Assembly: GCF_000307025.1 (NCBI RefSeq) | Contig: NC_018584.1 | Span: forward strand, 2,170,001 to 2,234,000 | Source of the DNA: Listeria monocytogenes ATCC 19117 | GTDB taxonomy: Bacteria; Bacillota; Bacilli; Lactobacillales; Listeriaceae | Length of the DNA: 64,000 bases | Direction: 5' to 3' | In this document: positions 38,122 to 47,511 of the stretch, in pieces | Layout of the letters: the number at the start of each line of letters is the position of its first letter | Position numbering within the stretch: position 1 is the stretch's first letter | The notes under the pieces: model-generated | Seen by the model: the letters and a program-made list of their open reading frames with translations, nothing else | Told to the model about the DNA's origin: nothing | Databases searched by the model: none | Position numbers and translations under genes: made by a program

Positions 38122-39429
38122 TTACATCATCTCCTCGTTCCCAAAGGCATTCGTCTTCTTAAAGGCAATCATCGAAACAGTAATAACGATAATAGAGATA
38201 AGAAGCGTCACAGCAGCAGCTACAGCGTATTGTGGTGAAGTACCTGTTGTTAATTTATAAATCCATGAAATTAAGATATCGGTTGATCCTGCGCCTGCTC
38301 CGACACTTCCGGGACCACCTTCATTGAATAAGTATATTATCGAAAAGTTGTTGAAGTTAAATGTATATTGCGTAATAAATACCGGCGCGGTTACAAATAA
38401 AATCATCGGTAATGTAATTTTACGGAAACGTTGAATCGCACTTGCTCCATCAATTCTAGCTGCTTCGTATAGTTCACCAGGAATTGCTTGAAGCACCCCA
38501 GTAACCATAACGTAAATATACGGAAAACCAAGCCAACCTTGAATACTAATCAGCGCCACTTTTGTCCAGAAAGGATCTGTTTTCCAAGCAATCGCATTGA
38601 TATCAACAAATGGCAAATGGTTTAGAAGCGGAATGACTTGCGAGTTGATTGCGCCAATACTGTCGTTAAACATATTGGAAAAACTCATAATTGTAATAAA
38701 TGCTGGTACCGCCCAAGGAAGTAAGAAAACTACCCCAAAAAGACGTTTCCCTTTAATAAAGCTTTGGTTCGCAACAATCGCCGTGAATACACCAACGACA
38801 ATTTGTAAAGAAGTGGCACAGATTGTCCAAATGAGTGTCCACGAAAATACGCTTAGGAACGTGTCACGATACGAACTTAGGAAGAAAATATTAAAGAAGT
38901 TCTTAAATCCAACCCAGTCAATTAAGTTCGCTGGCGGAATATGGTAAAAATCATAGTTGGTAAATGCCATGAAAAGAGTAACAAGAACTGGGAAAATAAT
39001 AACAAAAGTCATCACTAAGTATGCAGGTAATGTAAGTAAGTACGGGAAACCTTTGTCGAGCATATTTTTTATAATAGCAATCGCAGAACGGTTAACAGTT
39101 TCACCTAGGTTCCACTGCATAGCCACGCGTCTTGCATCGAAAATATTTATAAACCAAAAGCCTATAAATAGTAATGTCACAATTAATTGTAAAGTACCTT
39201 CAATCATTAAAAATAAGGAATGGTCTACACCCGGTACAGATCCAAGTGTTACAAGGCCAATCAGTGCATTCAGCCCAACTGCAAAAAATTCTATGATAAA
39301 CAAAGCAAATAGTGCGAAAAAGACAATCCCTTTAAAATTTTGCTTATTATAAAATTGACCAAGTCCCGGAATGATTGATAACAAAGTCGCTTGACGAACA
39401 TTTTTAATTTGTTTTTGTTCTAGTTTCAT
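38122..39429 (-). CDS. maltodextrin ABC transporter permease, MalF type
   Basis: Partner permease of the CUT1 transporter. The 435-residue protein has extra N-terminal membrane segments (about 15-110) before the usual six, as in other MalF proteins, and the EAA loop EAARIDGASAIQRFRKITLP (about 323-342). The sequence GGPGSVGAGAGSTDIL in the late loop is typical. The gene follows the binding protein gene in the same operon. Confidence 0.92.
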   Translation of the reverse strand: MKLEQKQIKNVRQATLLSIIPGLGQFYNKQNFKGIVFFALFALFIIEFFAVGLNALIGLVTLGSVPGVDHSLFLMIEGTLQLIVTLLFIGFWFINIFDARRVAMQWNLGETVNRSAIAIIKNMLDKGFPYLLTLPAYLVMTFVIIFPVLVTLFMAFTNYDFYHIPPANLIDWVGFKNFFNIFFLSSYRDTFLSVFSWTLIWTICATSLQIVVGVFTAIVANQSFIKGKRLFGVVFLLPWAVPAFITIMSFSNMFNDSIGAINSQVIPLLNHLPFVDINAIAWKTDPFWTKVALISIQGWLGFPYIYVMVTGVLQAIPGELYEAARIDGASAIQRFRKITLPMILFVTAPVFITQYTFNFNNFSIIYLFNEGGPGSVGAGAGSTDILISWIYKLTTGTSPQYAVAAAVTLLISIIVITVSMIAFKKTNAFGNEEMM

Positions 39430-39516
39430 TTTGTTACCCTCAATTCTAGATATAGATTCACTAGCTAAGTTGAAAAAAATGGCGGAGCGCGCTATCTTTG
39501 CCCCGCCAAATCATTA

Positions 39517-40776
39517 TTATTTAGTATATTTTTGCGTTACGTTATCTTCAATTACTTTTACTGCATCATCTGCTGATTGTTGCGGTGTTTTCGAACCAGA
39601 AGCTGCATCAAACATTAAGTTTTCAGCACCTGTCCAAACTTCCGACATTTCTGGAATATTTGGCATTGGTTGCGCATTTTTGTATTGTTCGATAACAGCA
39701 TTAGTTAATTCATCATTTTTTGATTTCGCTGTATCGCGTGCTTTTAAGTTAGCTGGTACTTCATTTGTCATATCATATAAAGTTTCTTGATTTTTTTGGT
39801 TAGTTACATAATCCAACCATTTTTGAGCTACATCTTTGTTTTTAGAATAGTTACTTACAACCCAACCTTTACCGCCTGCAAATGGAGAGTATTCTTTGCC
39901 ATTGTTTAGTGTCGGGATTTTTGCTACGCCGTAATTAATTTTTGCTTCTTTGTAGTTTGCTGCTGACCATGGACCGCCTAGAATTGCTGCTGCTTTACCT
40001 TTAACAAATTGATCTTGGATAAAGTCATCTGCACTCTTATTGTCTTGCATACCTTTTGGCCATACATCTTGGAACCATTTTGTTGCATAAGTAATTCCTT
40101 CAACCGAACCTTTATTGTTTAAACCGATGTCTTTTGGATTCGTACCTTCATCGCCGAATACATAACCACCGTATCCTGCAAGTAGTCCGTAAGAGAAGTA
40201 GAAATCAGTCCATTTTGCTAAGAAACCAGTATTTTTTCCTTTTTCAGAAGTGAAGGCAAAACGAGAATCTTTAGAAAGTGTTTCTAAATCTTTGAAAGTT
40301 GCTGGAGCTTTGTCGAGTAAATCTTTATTATAGTAAAGTACTAGAGTTTCAATAATTGCTGGAGCGCCATAAATTTTATCGTCAATGGTTACTTGTTTTT
40401 GGTCTTTTTCATCGTAATCGTCTTTATTTCCAAGTTTTACTTCCGCTAAATGTCCTTGTTGGCCTAAGCTTCCAATTCTATCAAATGCGGACATCATTAC
40501 GTCTGGAGCAGTTCCAGCCGGGCCATCAAGTGGCAATGCTTCTAATGTTTCGAACATGTCTTTTTCGACTACTTTTACTTTCACGTCATTATCTTTTTCA
40601 AAATCACCTTTTATTTTGTTCACGTAGTCTTTGTAGCCTGCGTCAACGGAAACCGTTAATGTTTTTTCATCAGATGAGCCAGATTTACTAGTGTCTTTTC
40701 CACCACCACATGCTGCTAAGCTTAAAGCCATTACTAAAACCGCCGAAACTATTCCCACTTTTTTGAAACGCTTCAT
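39517..40776 (-). CDS. maltodextrin-binding lipoprotein, MalE type
   Basis: Extracellular solute-binding lipoprotein that delivers maltodextrins to MalFG. The 419 residues start with a lipoprotein signal peptide and lipobox LSLAAC (cysteine at about 23), followed by a Gly/Lys/Ser linker and a family 1 binding fold. Motifs such as FAGGKGWVVS and ILGGPWSAANYK match maltose-binding proteins. It is the first gene of the operon and has its own promoter with a cre and a LacI-type operator. Confidence 0.93.
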   Translation of the reverse strand: MKRFKKVGIVSAVLVMALSLAACGGGKDTSKSGSSDEKTLTVSVDAGYKDYVNKIKGDFEKDNDVKVKVVEKDMFETLEALPLDGPAGTAPDVMMSAFDRIGSLGQQGHLAEVKLGNKDDYDEKDQKQVTIDDKIYGAPAIIETLVLYYNKDLLDKAPATFKDLETLSKDSRFAFTSEKGKNTGFLAKWTDFYFSYGLLAGYGGYVFGDEGTNPKDIGLNNKGSVEGITYATKWFQDVWPKGMQDNKSADDFIQDQFVKGKAAAILGGPWSAANYKEAKINYGVAKIPTLNNGKEYSPFAGGKGWVVSNYSKNKDVAQKWLDYVTNQKNQETLYDMTNEVPANLKARDTAKSKNDELTNAVIEQYKNAQPMPNIPEMSEVWTGAENLMFDAASGSKTPQQSADDAVKVIEDNVTQKYTK

Positions 40777-40887
40777 TTACTTTTCCTCCTCTTTATGAAA
40801 AAAGTCGCCCTTTACTGTCTGATTTCTAAGTCCCCATCTTTTTTCAATTCTTTTTAAAGTTTGTGAATTAGGTTAACCTATGCATTT

Positions 40888-40943
40888 ATTATATGCTGAT
40901 TTCGAAAGCGTTTACAAGGAGATTTCACATGTTACCGATAACA
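40888..40943 (-). promoter_or_regulatory. malE promoter with cre and MalR-type operator
   Basis: Minus strand: TATAAT -10 (40888-40893), 18-bp spacer, TTGTAA -35 (40912-40917). A cre, TGTAAACGCTTTCG (40903-40916), covers the -35. A LacI-type operator TGTTACCGATAACA (40930-40943) lies 12 bp upstream of the -35; a second, imperfect half-site TGTTTACCG lies further upstream near 40953-40961. Confidence 0.78.
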
Positions 40944-40988
40944 ACATTTTTTCGGTAAACATGTGAAAAATTCCTTTACGCCATTGAT

Positions 40989-42764
40989 TTAACTGTTTTC
41001 TTTAATAACAAGAAATCCTTTTGCTGGGACAACAAGATTTTCTGTTACAGCTCGGTTGTTCCAAATATCTGTCGCTGTATTTTCAAATGAAATTGTGAAA
41101 TCTTTATCTTCTTTTGCTTGATTGAAAAGAAAATGCAGTTTTTCACCATTTAATTCTTTAGAAAATGCTGTAATGCCCGTTTCGCTACTTGCACCTAGCC
41201 AAGTTAATTCGCCGGATGTGATAATTGCTTGGTTATCTTTTCTTAGGGCAATTAATTGTTTCGTAAACGCTAGCATATCTTGGTTTTGCTTCGTTTCATC
41301 CCATTCCATACACTTACGGCAACCTGGGTCATTTCCTCCGTCCATGCCGATTTCAGTTCCGTAATAAATACACGGCGAACCAGTGTGCGCGAACATGAAG
41401 GCAAGCGCTTGTTTCACTTTATCCTCATCATTATTAGCACGAGTTAAAATACGCGCCGTATCATGGCTATCAAGCATATTAAACATTACTTCATTCACTT
41501 GATTTGGGTAGCGCATATATTGTTCATTAATACCAGAAACCATTTGCTCCGGTGTGATTTTTTCTTCAATAAAGTTCTCAATAATCGTTTGTGTAAATGG
41601 ATAGTTCATTACGGCGTGGAATTCATCTCCAAGTAACCAAATCCACGAATCATGCCAAATTTCACCAAGAATATAAATATCTTCTTTTTCCGCTTGGACA
41701 GCCTTTTTAAATTCTTTCCAGAAAGCATGATCTACTTCATTAGCAACATCTAAGCGCCAACCATCAATGTCAAATTCGCGAATCCAGTAAGTTGCAATAT
41801 CCAGTAGATACTTCTGAACTTCTGGGTTAGCCGTATTTAATTTTGGCATATGCGTCGTGAAAGCAAATGTATCGTAAGAAAGTGTTGGTTCTCCTTCAAT
41901 ATTGCCATTTTCATTTTGACGAACAGGGAAACTATGGATGTGGAACCAATCACGATATGCAGATTTTTCTTCATTTAAGACAACATCTTGCCACTCTGCT
42001 GAAGTATCGCCAATGTGATTGAACACCGCATCTAACATAATGCGAATCCCACGTTTATGCGCTTCCTGAACTAATTTTCTAAACGTTTCTTTATCTCCAA
42101 AATGTGGATCAATTTTTTTATAATCAACCGTATCGTATTTATGATTGGTTGGTGCTTCAAACACAGGTGTCAAATAAACCCCATTAATACCAAGCTCTGC
42201 TAAATAATCTAAATGCTCGATAATTCCTTCTATATCCCCGCCGAAAAAGTCTGTTGTGTTCGGATCTTTACTTCCCCACGGCAAGGCATTTTCCGGAGAA
42301 ATAGCCGGATTCCCATTTGCAAAACGTTCTGGGAAAATCTGGTACCAAATAGTATTCCCAACCCATTCAGGCGCCTCAAAAGTATCCACCGCATGGATAA
42401 ATGGAAATTTAAAGTAATAATCCATCGTAGCTAAATTAGCCTCAGTTGGCTCAAAGAAACCACGTCCGCCGTAAAATGTTGTTTCTCCTTCTGTATCTGT
42501 TAGTAAAAAGCCATATTGAAGACGTCTATGTTCTGGTGTAATTGCAAAAAACCAATAATCGTGCTCTTCTGTTTCTGCGATTTTGCGCATTGTATAAGAT
42601 TCACTTTGCCATTTTCCATCTTTCCATAAGTAAGGGTCGGCAGCAATTAGAGTAACCTCGCTAATATCCAAGCGTTTCGTTCTAATCCGAATATGTAGTG
42701 TTTTAGCGTCATAACTATAAGCATAGCTACTCGCTGGTTGATGATAAATCCCTGCTTTTTCCAT
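40989..42764 (-). CDS. GH13 alpha-glycosidase, neopullulanase/maltogenic amylase type
   Basis: Hydrolyses maltodextrins or cyclodextrins inside the cell. The 591 residues comprise an N-terminal CBM34-like beta domain (about 1-125), a GH13 barrel with region I DAVFNH (about 245), region II GWRLDVANE (nucleophile Asp about 327), region III EIWH (acid Glu about 357), region IV NMLDSHD (about 421-424), and a C-terminal domain. Intracellular GH13_20 enzymes share this layout and there is no signal peptide. It has a promoter of its own, built like that of malE. Confidence 0.92.
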   Translation of the reverse strand: MEKAGIYHQPASSYAYSYDAKTLHIRIRTKRLDISEVTLIAADPYLWKDGKWQSESYTMRKIAETEEHDYWFFAITPEHRRLQYGFLLTDTEGETTFYGGRGFFEPTEANLATMDYYFKFPFIHAVDTFEAPEWVGNTIWYQIFPERFANGNPAISPENALPWGSKDPNTTDFFGGDIEGIIEHLDYLAELGINGVYLTPVFEAPTNHKYDTVDYKKIDPHFGDKETFRKLVQEAHKRGIRIMLDAVFNHIGDTSAEWQDVVLNEEKSAYRDWFHIHSFPVRQNENGNIEGEPTLSYDTFAFTTHMPKLNTANPEVQKYLLDIATYWIREFDIDGWRLDVANEVDHAFWKEFKKAVQAEKEDIYILGEIWHDSWIWLLGDEFHAVMNYPFTQTIIENFIEEKITPEQMVSGINEQYMRYPNQVNEVMFNMLDSHDTARILTRANNDEDKVKQALAFMFAHTGSPCIYYGTEIGMDGGNDPGCRKCMEWDETKQNQDMLAFTKQLIALRKDNQAIITSGELTWLGASSETGITAFSKELNGEKLHFLFNQAKEDKDFTISFENTATDIWNNRAVTENLVVPAKGFLVIKENS

Positions 42765-42799
42765 TTTTTCTCCTCCTATATCACCTATCGTTCTATTTC

Positions 42800-42855
42800 A
42801 AATTAGCATTTCCATTAAAGCGTTTGCAACCTTTTCTCGCTCGTTAACGGTAACA
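42800..42855 (-). promoter_or_regulatory. GH13 gene promoter with cre and MalR-type operator
   Basis: Minus strand: TAATTT -10 (42800-42805), 18-bp spacer, TTGCAA -35 (42824-42829) overlapped by cre TGCAAACGCTTTAA (42815-42828), and a LacI-type operator TGTTACCGTTAACG (42842-42855), 12 bp upstream of the -35. The spacing equals that at malE. Confidence 0.75.
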
Positions 42856-43021
42856 AGATTTTCTAGCTATTTCATATTCTTTCAACATACTATAGAAGAA
42901 AGCCAATTCTCCCTCCTCCTTTAAAGTGACAAATTAGTAACTTTACTGATTTAAAGTAAAGAGCTATAATAACTCATGGACTAATGAAATCTATCGAAAA
43001 AAGGTCTAAAAGGAGGATAAA

Positions 43022-43657
43022 ATGGAAAATACTTTAAGCTTTAAAAAACAAGGGTATTGGTTATTTTCCAGCGCAATCATTATTGGTGTTCTTTTTCTTC
43101 TTTTGCCACACATCATTTCCAATATTGGAGTGTTAGAATTTATAGGTGCTTTTTTTAACGCCCTATGCATGGGGGTTATTGCTTTTATCATACTAAAAGC
43201 AGAATTCCTCGATTGGTTTAAACATTTTAGTTTCAAATGGATCCTCATCGGTGCTCCAGCATTAATTATTATCAGCTCTATTTTCAACATTGCTTGGGCT
43301 TACTTCGCGGGCAGTACTACTGAAAATGGTATCAACAGTGTACTTACATGGTCTTACGTTTTCACAAGTATCCCGTTCATGCTTCTTGGCGAAGAACTAC
43401 TATCCATTAGCTTACTCTATGCCGCTTGGAAAAAATGGAACTGGAAATTCTGGCAAGCTTCCTTGCTCTGCTCGTTACTATTTGCGACGTGGCATCTGAC
43501 TTCCTATGATTTTAACTTCTTACAATGTATCATTACTTTAGCACCTGCTAGACTCATTTTGAACTACTTATTTAAGAAAACAAACTCGATTTGGGTTACT
43601 TTCATCGTTCACTTCATTTTTGATTTCATCGCATTTTTACCCATTTTACTCAAATAA
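43022..43657 (+). CDS. CPBP-family (CAAX protease-like) membrane protein, atypical motif 1
   Basis: A 211-residue polytopic protein with about six to seven helices. The Abi/CPBP motifs are present as GEELLSISLLYAA (about 126), WHLTSYDFN (histidine about 158) and VHFIFDF near the C-terminus. Motif 1 normally reads EExxxR; the arginine is replaced here by serine-leucine, so catalysis may be altered. ATG at 43022 follows AAAGGAGG. It is monocistronic and divergent from the GH13 gene, convergent with malR. Substrate unknown. Confidence 0.75.
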   Translation: MENTLSFKKQGYWLFSSAIIIGVLFLLLPHIISNIGVLEFIGAFFNALCMGVIAFIILKAEFLDWFKHFSFKWILIGAPALIIISSIFNIAWAYFAGSTTENGINSVLTWSYVFTSIPFMLLGEELLSISLLYAAWKKWNWKFWQASLLCSLLFATWHLTSYDFNFLQCIITLAPARLILNYLFKKTNSIWVTFIVHFIFDFIAFLPILLK

Positions 43658-43692
43658 AAAAACGCTAGGAATAAAGATTCCTAGCGTTTTTA
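43658..43692. terminator. bidirectional terminator between CPBP gene and malR
   Basis: AAAAACGCTAGGAA pairs with TTCCTAGCGTTTTT around TAAAGA. It sits directly between convergent stop codons and has T runs on both strands. Confidence 0.93.
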
Positions 43693-44658
43693 TTACTCTT
43701 CTTTTCCAGTTGTAGAGGCTCTTATCAGTAATTCAGGAGTAAATAATAGGTTTCCTTGAGGTTTTCCGTGATCATTAATTTTCGCAAGTAACATCTTCGC
43801 GAGTTCTTCCCCCATTTCAACGACGGGAGATTGAACAGTTGTAATTTTTGGCGATGAAATTCTATCTAAAAAAACACCATCAAACCCTGTTACAGCAATA
43901 TTTTCACCAAAACGGCGACCAAAAGCAGCGGCAGCACGAACAACCCCAATGGCAATTCGATCTGATGCGCAAACAATCGCAATTTTTTCTGAGTTATAGC
44001 GTAGTAATTCAAATGCTTTTTCTTCCGCGACACTGGAACTATTCGCAATAAAATAACTTTCCGGTTCCAAACCATGTTCTTTCACTATTTCTTCATAGCC
44101 TTCTAGGCGCGATTTCATAAACTGTTCATCTAATAAATCAATTCCCAAAAAGACGATTCGCGAAAAACCGATCTCTACCATATGCTCTGTTGCGAGCGCA
44201 GTCCCTTTTTTATTATCTACATCAATAGAATCATAGCCACGTTTATTTTCACCATAAAAAATAACTGGTTTATCAATATCTAAAAGTCCTAAATCATAAT
44301 CTTTGTCGCGTATTCCCGTGACAATAAGCCCGTCATAAGCTCCGATATTCCTGGATCTTTGCGTAACGAGTTGAAGCGAATAGTAGTATTTATCTAACTC
44401 CCGACTAATTCCTGTTAATAAATTCATATAATATGGTTCAACTGTATCAATTTCTTCTAAAATCAAAAATTTAATAACTTGCGTCCTATTTTGAACAAGC
44501 GCCCTTGCAGCATAATTTGGTACATACTCTAAGGCTTCCATTGCACTATAAACAAGCATTTTCAGTTCATCTGAGACTTGATCTGGATGATTAATAACCC
44601 GTGAAACTGTCATTTTGGAGACATTTGCCCGTTTCGCAACATCTGCTAAAGTCGCCAT
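43693..44658 (-). CDS. LacI-family regulator, probably MalR
   Basis: A 321-residue LacI/GalR regulator: N-terminal HTH TLADVAKRANVSKMTVSRVINHP (split: TLADVAKRANVSK and MTVSRVINHP, about 3-25), hinge helix with YAARALVQ, and a periplasmic-binding-protein-like effector domain. ATG at 44658 is preceded by GGAGGAGG. It lies beside the maltodextrin genes, whose promoters carry LacI-type palindromes with central CG, so it probably controls them. Corresponds in position to lmo2128. Confidence 0.85.
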   Translation of the reverse strand: MATLADVAKRANVSKMTVSRVINHPDQVSDELKMLVYSAMEALEYVPNYAARALVQNRTQVIKFLILEEIDTVEPYYMNLLTGISRELDKYYYSLQLVTQRSRNIGAYDGLIVTGIRDKDYDLGLLDIDKPVIFYGENKRGYDSIDVDNKKGTALATEHMVEIGFSRIVFLGIDLLDEQFMKSRLEGYEEIVKEHGLEPESYFIANSSSVAEEKAFELLRYNSEKIAIVCASDRIAIGVVRAAAAFGRRFGENIAVTGFDGVFLDRISSPKITTVQSPVVEMGEELAKMLLAKINDHGKPQGNLLFTPELLIRASTTGKEE

Positions 44659-44731
44659 CTCCAACCTCCTCCATTCATAATCTTCCTTATTGTACCATCT
44701 TTTACACAAAAAAAAATAAGAATTAACCCAC

Positions 44732-44770
44732 AAAAAAAGCATTCTCATTAAAAGTCTGAAAATGCTTGGT
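44732..44770 (-). terminator. terminator after the 78-residue membrane protein gene
   Basis: Minus strand: AAGCATTTTCA pairs with TGAGAATGCTT (one mismatch) and is followed by seven T. It separates this gene from malR. Confidence 0.78.
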
Positions 44771-44796
44771 TTATTATGAATATGTAATGAGTCATT

Positions 44797-45033
44797 TTAT
44801 AGTGTTTGCCACTTTTTTTGAGAGACTCTGCGTTCCTTCGTTTGTTGATAAGTTTTAATAATCAATCTAATTAATTGATGAGCTCCGCCAATAATAATTC
44901 CAATAGCGATAGCAACGAGCGTAGTTGTCAGAAAACTAATAAATGGAAAACTAGATGCATTCATTGCAGCAATTCCTAATATAAAAATGATAATAGTAGG
45001 TAGTACATAATACCTAATGTCCTGTTCCTGCAT
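44797..45033 (-). CDS. small two-helix membrane protein, unknown function
   Basis: A 78-residue protein with two hydrophobic segments (about 10-27 and 31-53) and a basic C-terminal tail (KTYQQTKERRVSQKKW). ATG at 45033 follows AAAGGAG by eight bases; the 13 residues upstream lack support. It stands alone, between malR and a 600-base non-coding stretch. I do not recognise the family. Corresponds in position to lmo2129. Confidence 0.7.
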   Translation of the reverse strand: MQEQDIRYYVLPTIIIFILGIAAMNASSFPFISFLTTTLVAIAIGIIIGGAHQLIRLIIKTYQQTKERRVSQKKWQTL

Positions 45034-45574
45034 ACAAAGCGCTCCTTTACCCAAAATAATAACTCCCATCAACTACTGAAATTATAACGCGAAAACTGGC
45101 TTTTTTCAAGGCTTGGATGGATTTCCATGCTCCTCTTTAAAAACGTTAAATGGCTCTATATAGCGCTTTATATAGATACGCAAAATCCACTCATTATGAA
45201 TTCATCAAAAAGAAAAATTTGTTACCACTTTGTAACATTACTTAAGTCCATTTACTTATATACTGTAACACTTATATTTATTCAATTTTATAGATAAGTA
45301 TTAATTCTTATTTCCATTTTTTCAAGTTTTATTGCCTGTTTTTTTATAACATATACAAAAAAAGTGTGCTCTTTTTTCTAACCAAACATTATTTTTCAAA
45401 TTGTATAAAAAACTTGATTCGAGCAGTTTTTTTAATTATCTAGGAAAACTCGGCATTTAAAATGCCTTTTTCATCTAAAGGAAATTTAGTTTTCCGATGA
45501 ATATTCTTCTTTAAAATCAAAATTTCCACTTTTTACAAATAAATAAACAACCGTTATGCTTACATTGTTCCATT
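45034..45574. other. 541-base intergenic region with structured elements
   Basis: No ORF with a ribosome site is visible. It holds a perfect inverted repeat TCTATATA-N6-TATATAGA (45155-45176), about 120 bp upstream of the small membrane protein start. Further along, GGCATT-TAA-AATGCC followed by TTTTT (45451-45472) is a plus-strand terminator-like hairpin, enclosed by AGGAAAACT (45442-45450) and AGTTTTCC. No gene ends just upstream on plus, so it could terminate a small RNA. Confidence 0.4.
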
Positions 45575-45627
45575 ACAAAAACGGAAGAGTTCCCCCTCTT
45601 CCCCCGAAGGTCTCTTCCGTTTTTTTC
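45575..45627 (-). terminator. kimA terminator
   Basis: ACGGAAGAG (45581-45589) and CTCTTCCGT (45612-45620) form a 9-bp stem with an inner loop that can pair further; T runs flank it on both strands. Confidence 0.85.
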
Positions 45628-45632
45628 TCTTG

Positions 45633-47456
45633 TTATTCTTTTAAATGATAAGGATATGTGGAAACCACTACATCCCTTTTCATTAGAAGTCTTGTGCGAA
45701 TCAATAGGCTTGTTTGATTATGAAGGACATTTTGCCAACCTTTTCTAGGAATAAATTGTGGTATTAATACTGTTAGTGAGTAATTGTCTTGATCTGCTTT
45801 TTGTTTAGCTGTATCAATAAACTTCATTAATGGATCTGAAATAGATCGATACGGAGAAAACAGATTAGCCATACGCACTTCAGGATGCACCCTATTCCAT
45901 CTCTCAACAAATTCTTTTTCCTGTTTTTTATCAATAGAGATATGAACAGCAATGACTGTATCACCAATAGATTTAGCATATTGTAATGCACCCTCTACAA
46001 CTTTAGTGGTATCAGACACACAAATAATGACGGCATTCCCTTTAAAGTCCGGCAAGTCCATTGTTTCGTCAATTCTAAGTTGCGGTCCGACTTTCCTATA
46101 ATGATGTCTCGTACGATGGAAAACATAAATCATAATTGGCATAAAGACAAATACTGGCCAAACAGATTCAATTCGAGTTAAGAATAACACTAATAATACT
46201 GTAAATGAAATTGATGCTCCAAGTAAATTAGCCGATAATGATTTTTTCCAACCTTTAGGACGCTGTTTCCACCATTTTACTATCATCCCTGTTTGAGACA
46301 ACGTAAATGGTATGAACACTCCGACAGAGTATAATGGAATGAGTAATTCCGTTTTCCCTTTAAACAAAATAATGAGTAGGATAGAACCCACAGCTAAAGT
46401 GATAATCCCATTAGAGTAGCCCAGTCTATCTCCTCTTGCTAAATACATTCTTGGCATAAATTTATCTTTCGCCAAGTTAAATGCTAACATCGGAAATGCA
46501 GAAAATCCGGTATTAGCTGCTAAAACTAAAATAAGTGCCGTAGTGGCTTGAATAAAATAAAACATGAAGTTTCTGCCAAATACATTTTCAGCAATTTGAG
46601 AAAGCACCGTTACCTTTAGCTCAGGAACAGTTCCATAAACAAAAGCAAGTACTGTTATTCCGACAAAGAAGAAACCAAGTAAGCCTGCCATTAATGTTAA
46701 TGTTTTTGCGGCATTTTTTGGTCGTGGTTCTTTAAATAAAGGAACAGCATTTGAGATAGCTTCAATACCCGTTAAAGAAGCTGACCCAGATGCAAATGCT
46801 CTTAGTAAAAGAAAAATGGTTACACCCTGTACGTGAGTCCCTACTGCAGCTGTTTCATGACTTGCATCCATACCAGTTAATACTTTAAATAAACCTGTAA
46901 ATATAAGAGCTATAATAGAAAAAACAAACAAATATACTGGTATTGCAAGTAAACTAGCTGATTCAGTAATACCTCTCAGATTGATAATCGTTACTCCAAC
47001 GACAAGAAGTACAGCTATAGGCACTGCAAACGGATATAATGATGGGACAGCAGAAACGATTGCATCTGTTCCAGAAGAAACACTTACAGCAACTGTAAGC
47101 ATATAATCTACTAGTAAAGATCCACCTGCGATTAAACCGGCATTATTCCCCAAATTCTCTCTTGAAACGATATAAGCTCCTCCACCATGCGGATAAGAGT
47201 ATATAATTTGTTTGTAAGACAGATTAAGAGCAAACAAAAGAACAAGTACACAAAGCGCAATTGGTAATGAATACCACATAGCGGCAGCACTAACAGTTAC
47301 AAGTACCAATAAGATCTGTTCTGTACCATACGCAATAGAAGAAAGTGCATCTGATGACAGAACTGCTAAAGCTTTTAATTTCCCCAGTTTTTGGTCTCCA
47401 GCTTCTGATGTTTTCAGAGGGCGGCCGATTAATAGTCTTTTTAGCGGCGAAGCCAT
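45633..47456 (-). CDS. kimA: KimA-like high-affinity potassium importer
   Basis: APC-superfamily potassium-proton symporter of the KUP/KimA type. The 607-residue protein has about twelve membrane segments (about 25-450) and a cytoplasmic C-terminal USP-like domain (about 470-607). The N-terminus KRLLIGRPLKTSEAG and the SSDALSSIAYGTEQ helix match KimA. In Listeria and Bacillus, c-di-AMP inhibits this transporter. ATG at 47456 follows GGTAGGG; the frame starts 19 codons earlier without a site. No ydaO-type riboswitch is visible upstream. Confidence 0.88.
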   Translation of the reverse strand: MASPLKRLLIGRPLKTSEAGDQKLGKLKALAVLSSDALSSIAYGTEQILLVLVTVSAAAMWYSLPIALCVLVLLFALNLSYKQIIYSYPHGGGAYIVSRENLGNNAGLIAGGSLLVDYMLTVAVSVSSGTDAIVSAVPSLYPFAVPIAVLLVVGVTIINLRGITESASLLAIPVYLFVFSIIALIFTGLFKVLTGMDASHETAAVGTHVQGVTIFLLLRAFASGSASLTGIEAISNAVPLFKEPRPKNAAKTLTLMAGLLGFFFVGITVLAFVYGTVPELKVTVLSQIAENVFGRNFMFYFIQATTALILVLAANTGFSAFPMLAFNLAKDKFMPRMYLARGDRLGYSNGIITLAVGSILLIILFKGKTELLIPLYSVGVFIPFTLSQTGMIVKWWKQRPKGWKKSLSANLLGASISFTVLLVLFLTRIESVWPVFVFMPIMIYVFHRTRHHYRKVGPQLRIDETMDLPDFKGNAVIICVSDTTKVVEGALQYAKSIGDTVIAVHISIDKKQEKEFVERWNRVHPEVRMANLFSPYRSISDPLMKFIDTAKQKADQDNYSLTVLIPQFIPRKGWQNVLHNQTSLLIRTRLLMKRDVVVSTYPYHLKE

Positions 47457-47511
47457 TGTATTCCCTACCTTTTTTATTTGATTTTTAGCTAACTTCAAGT
47501 TGACCAGACAC

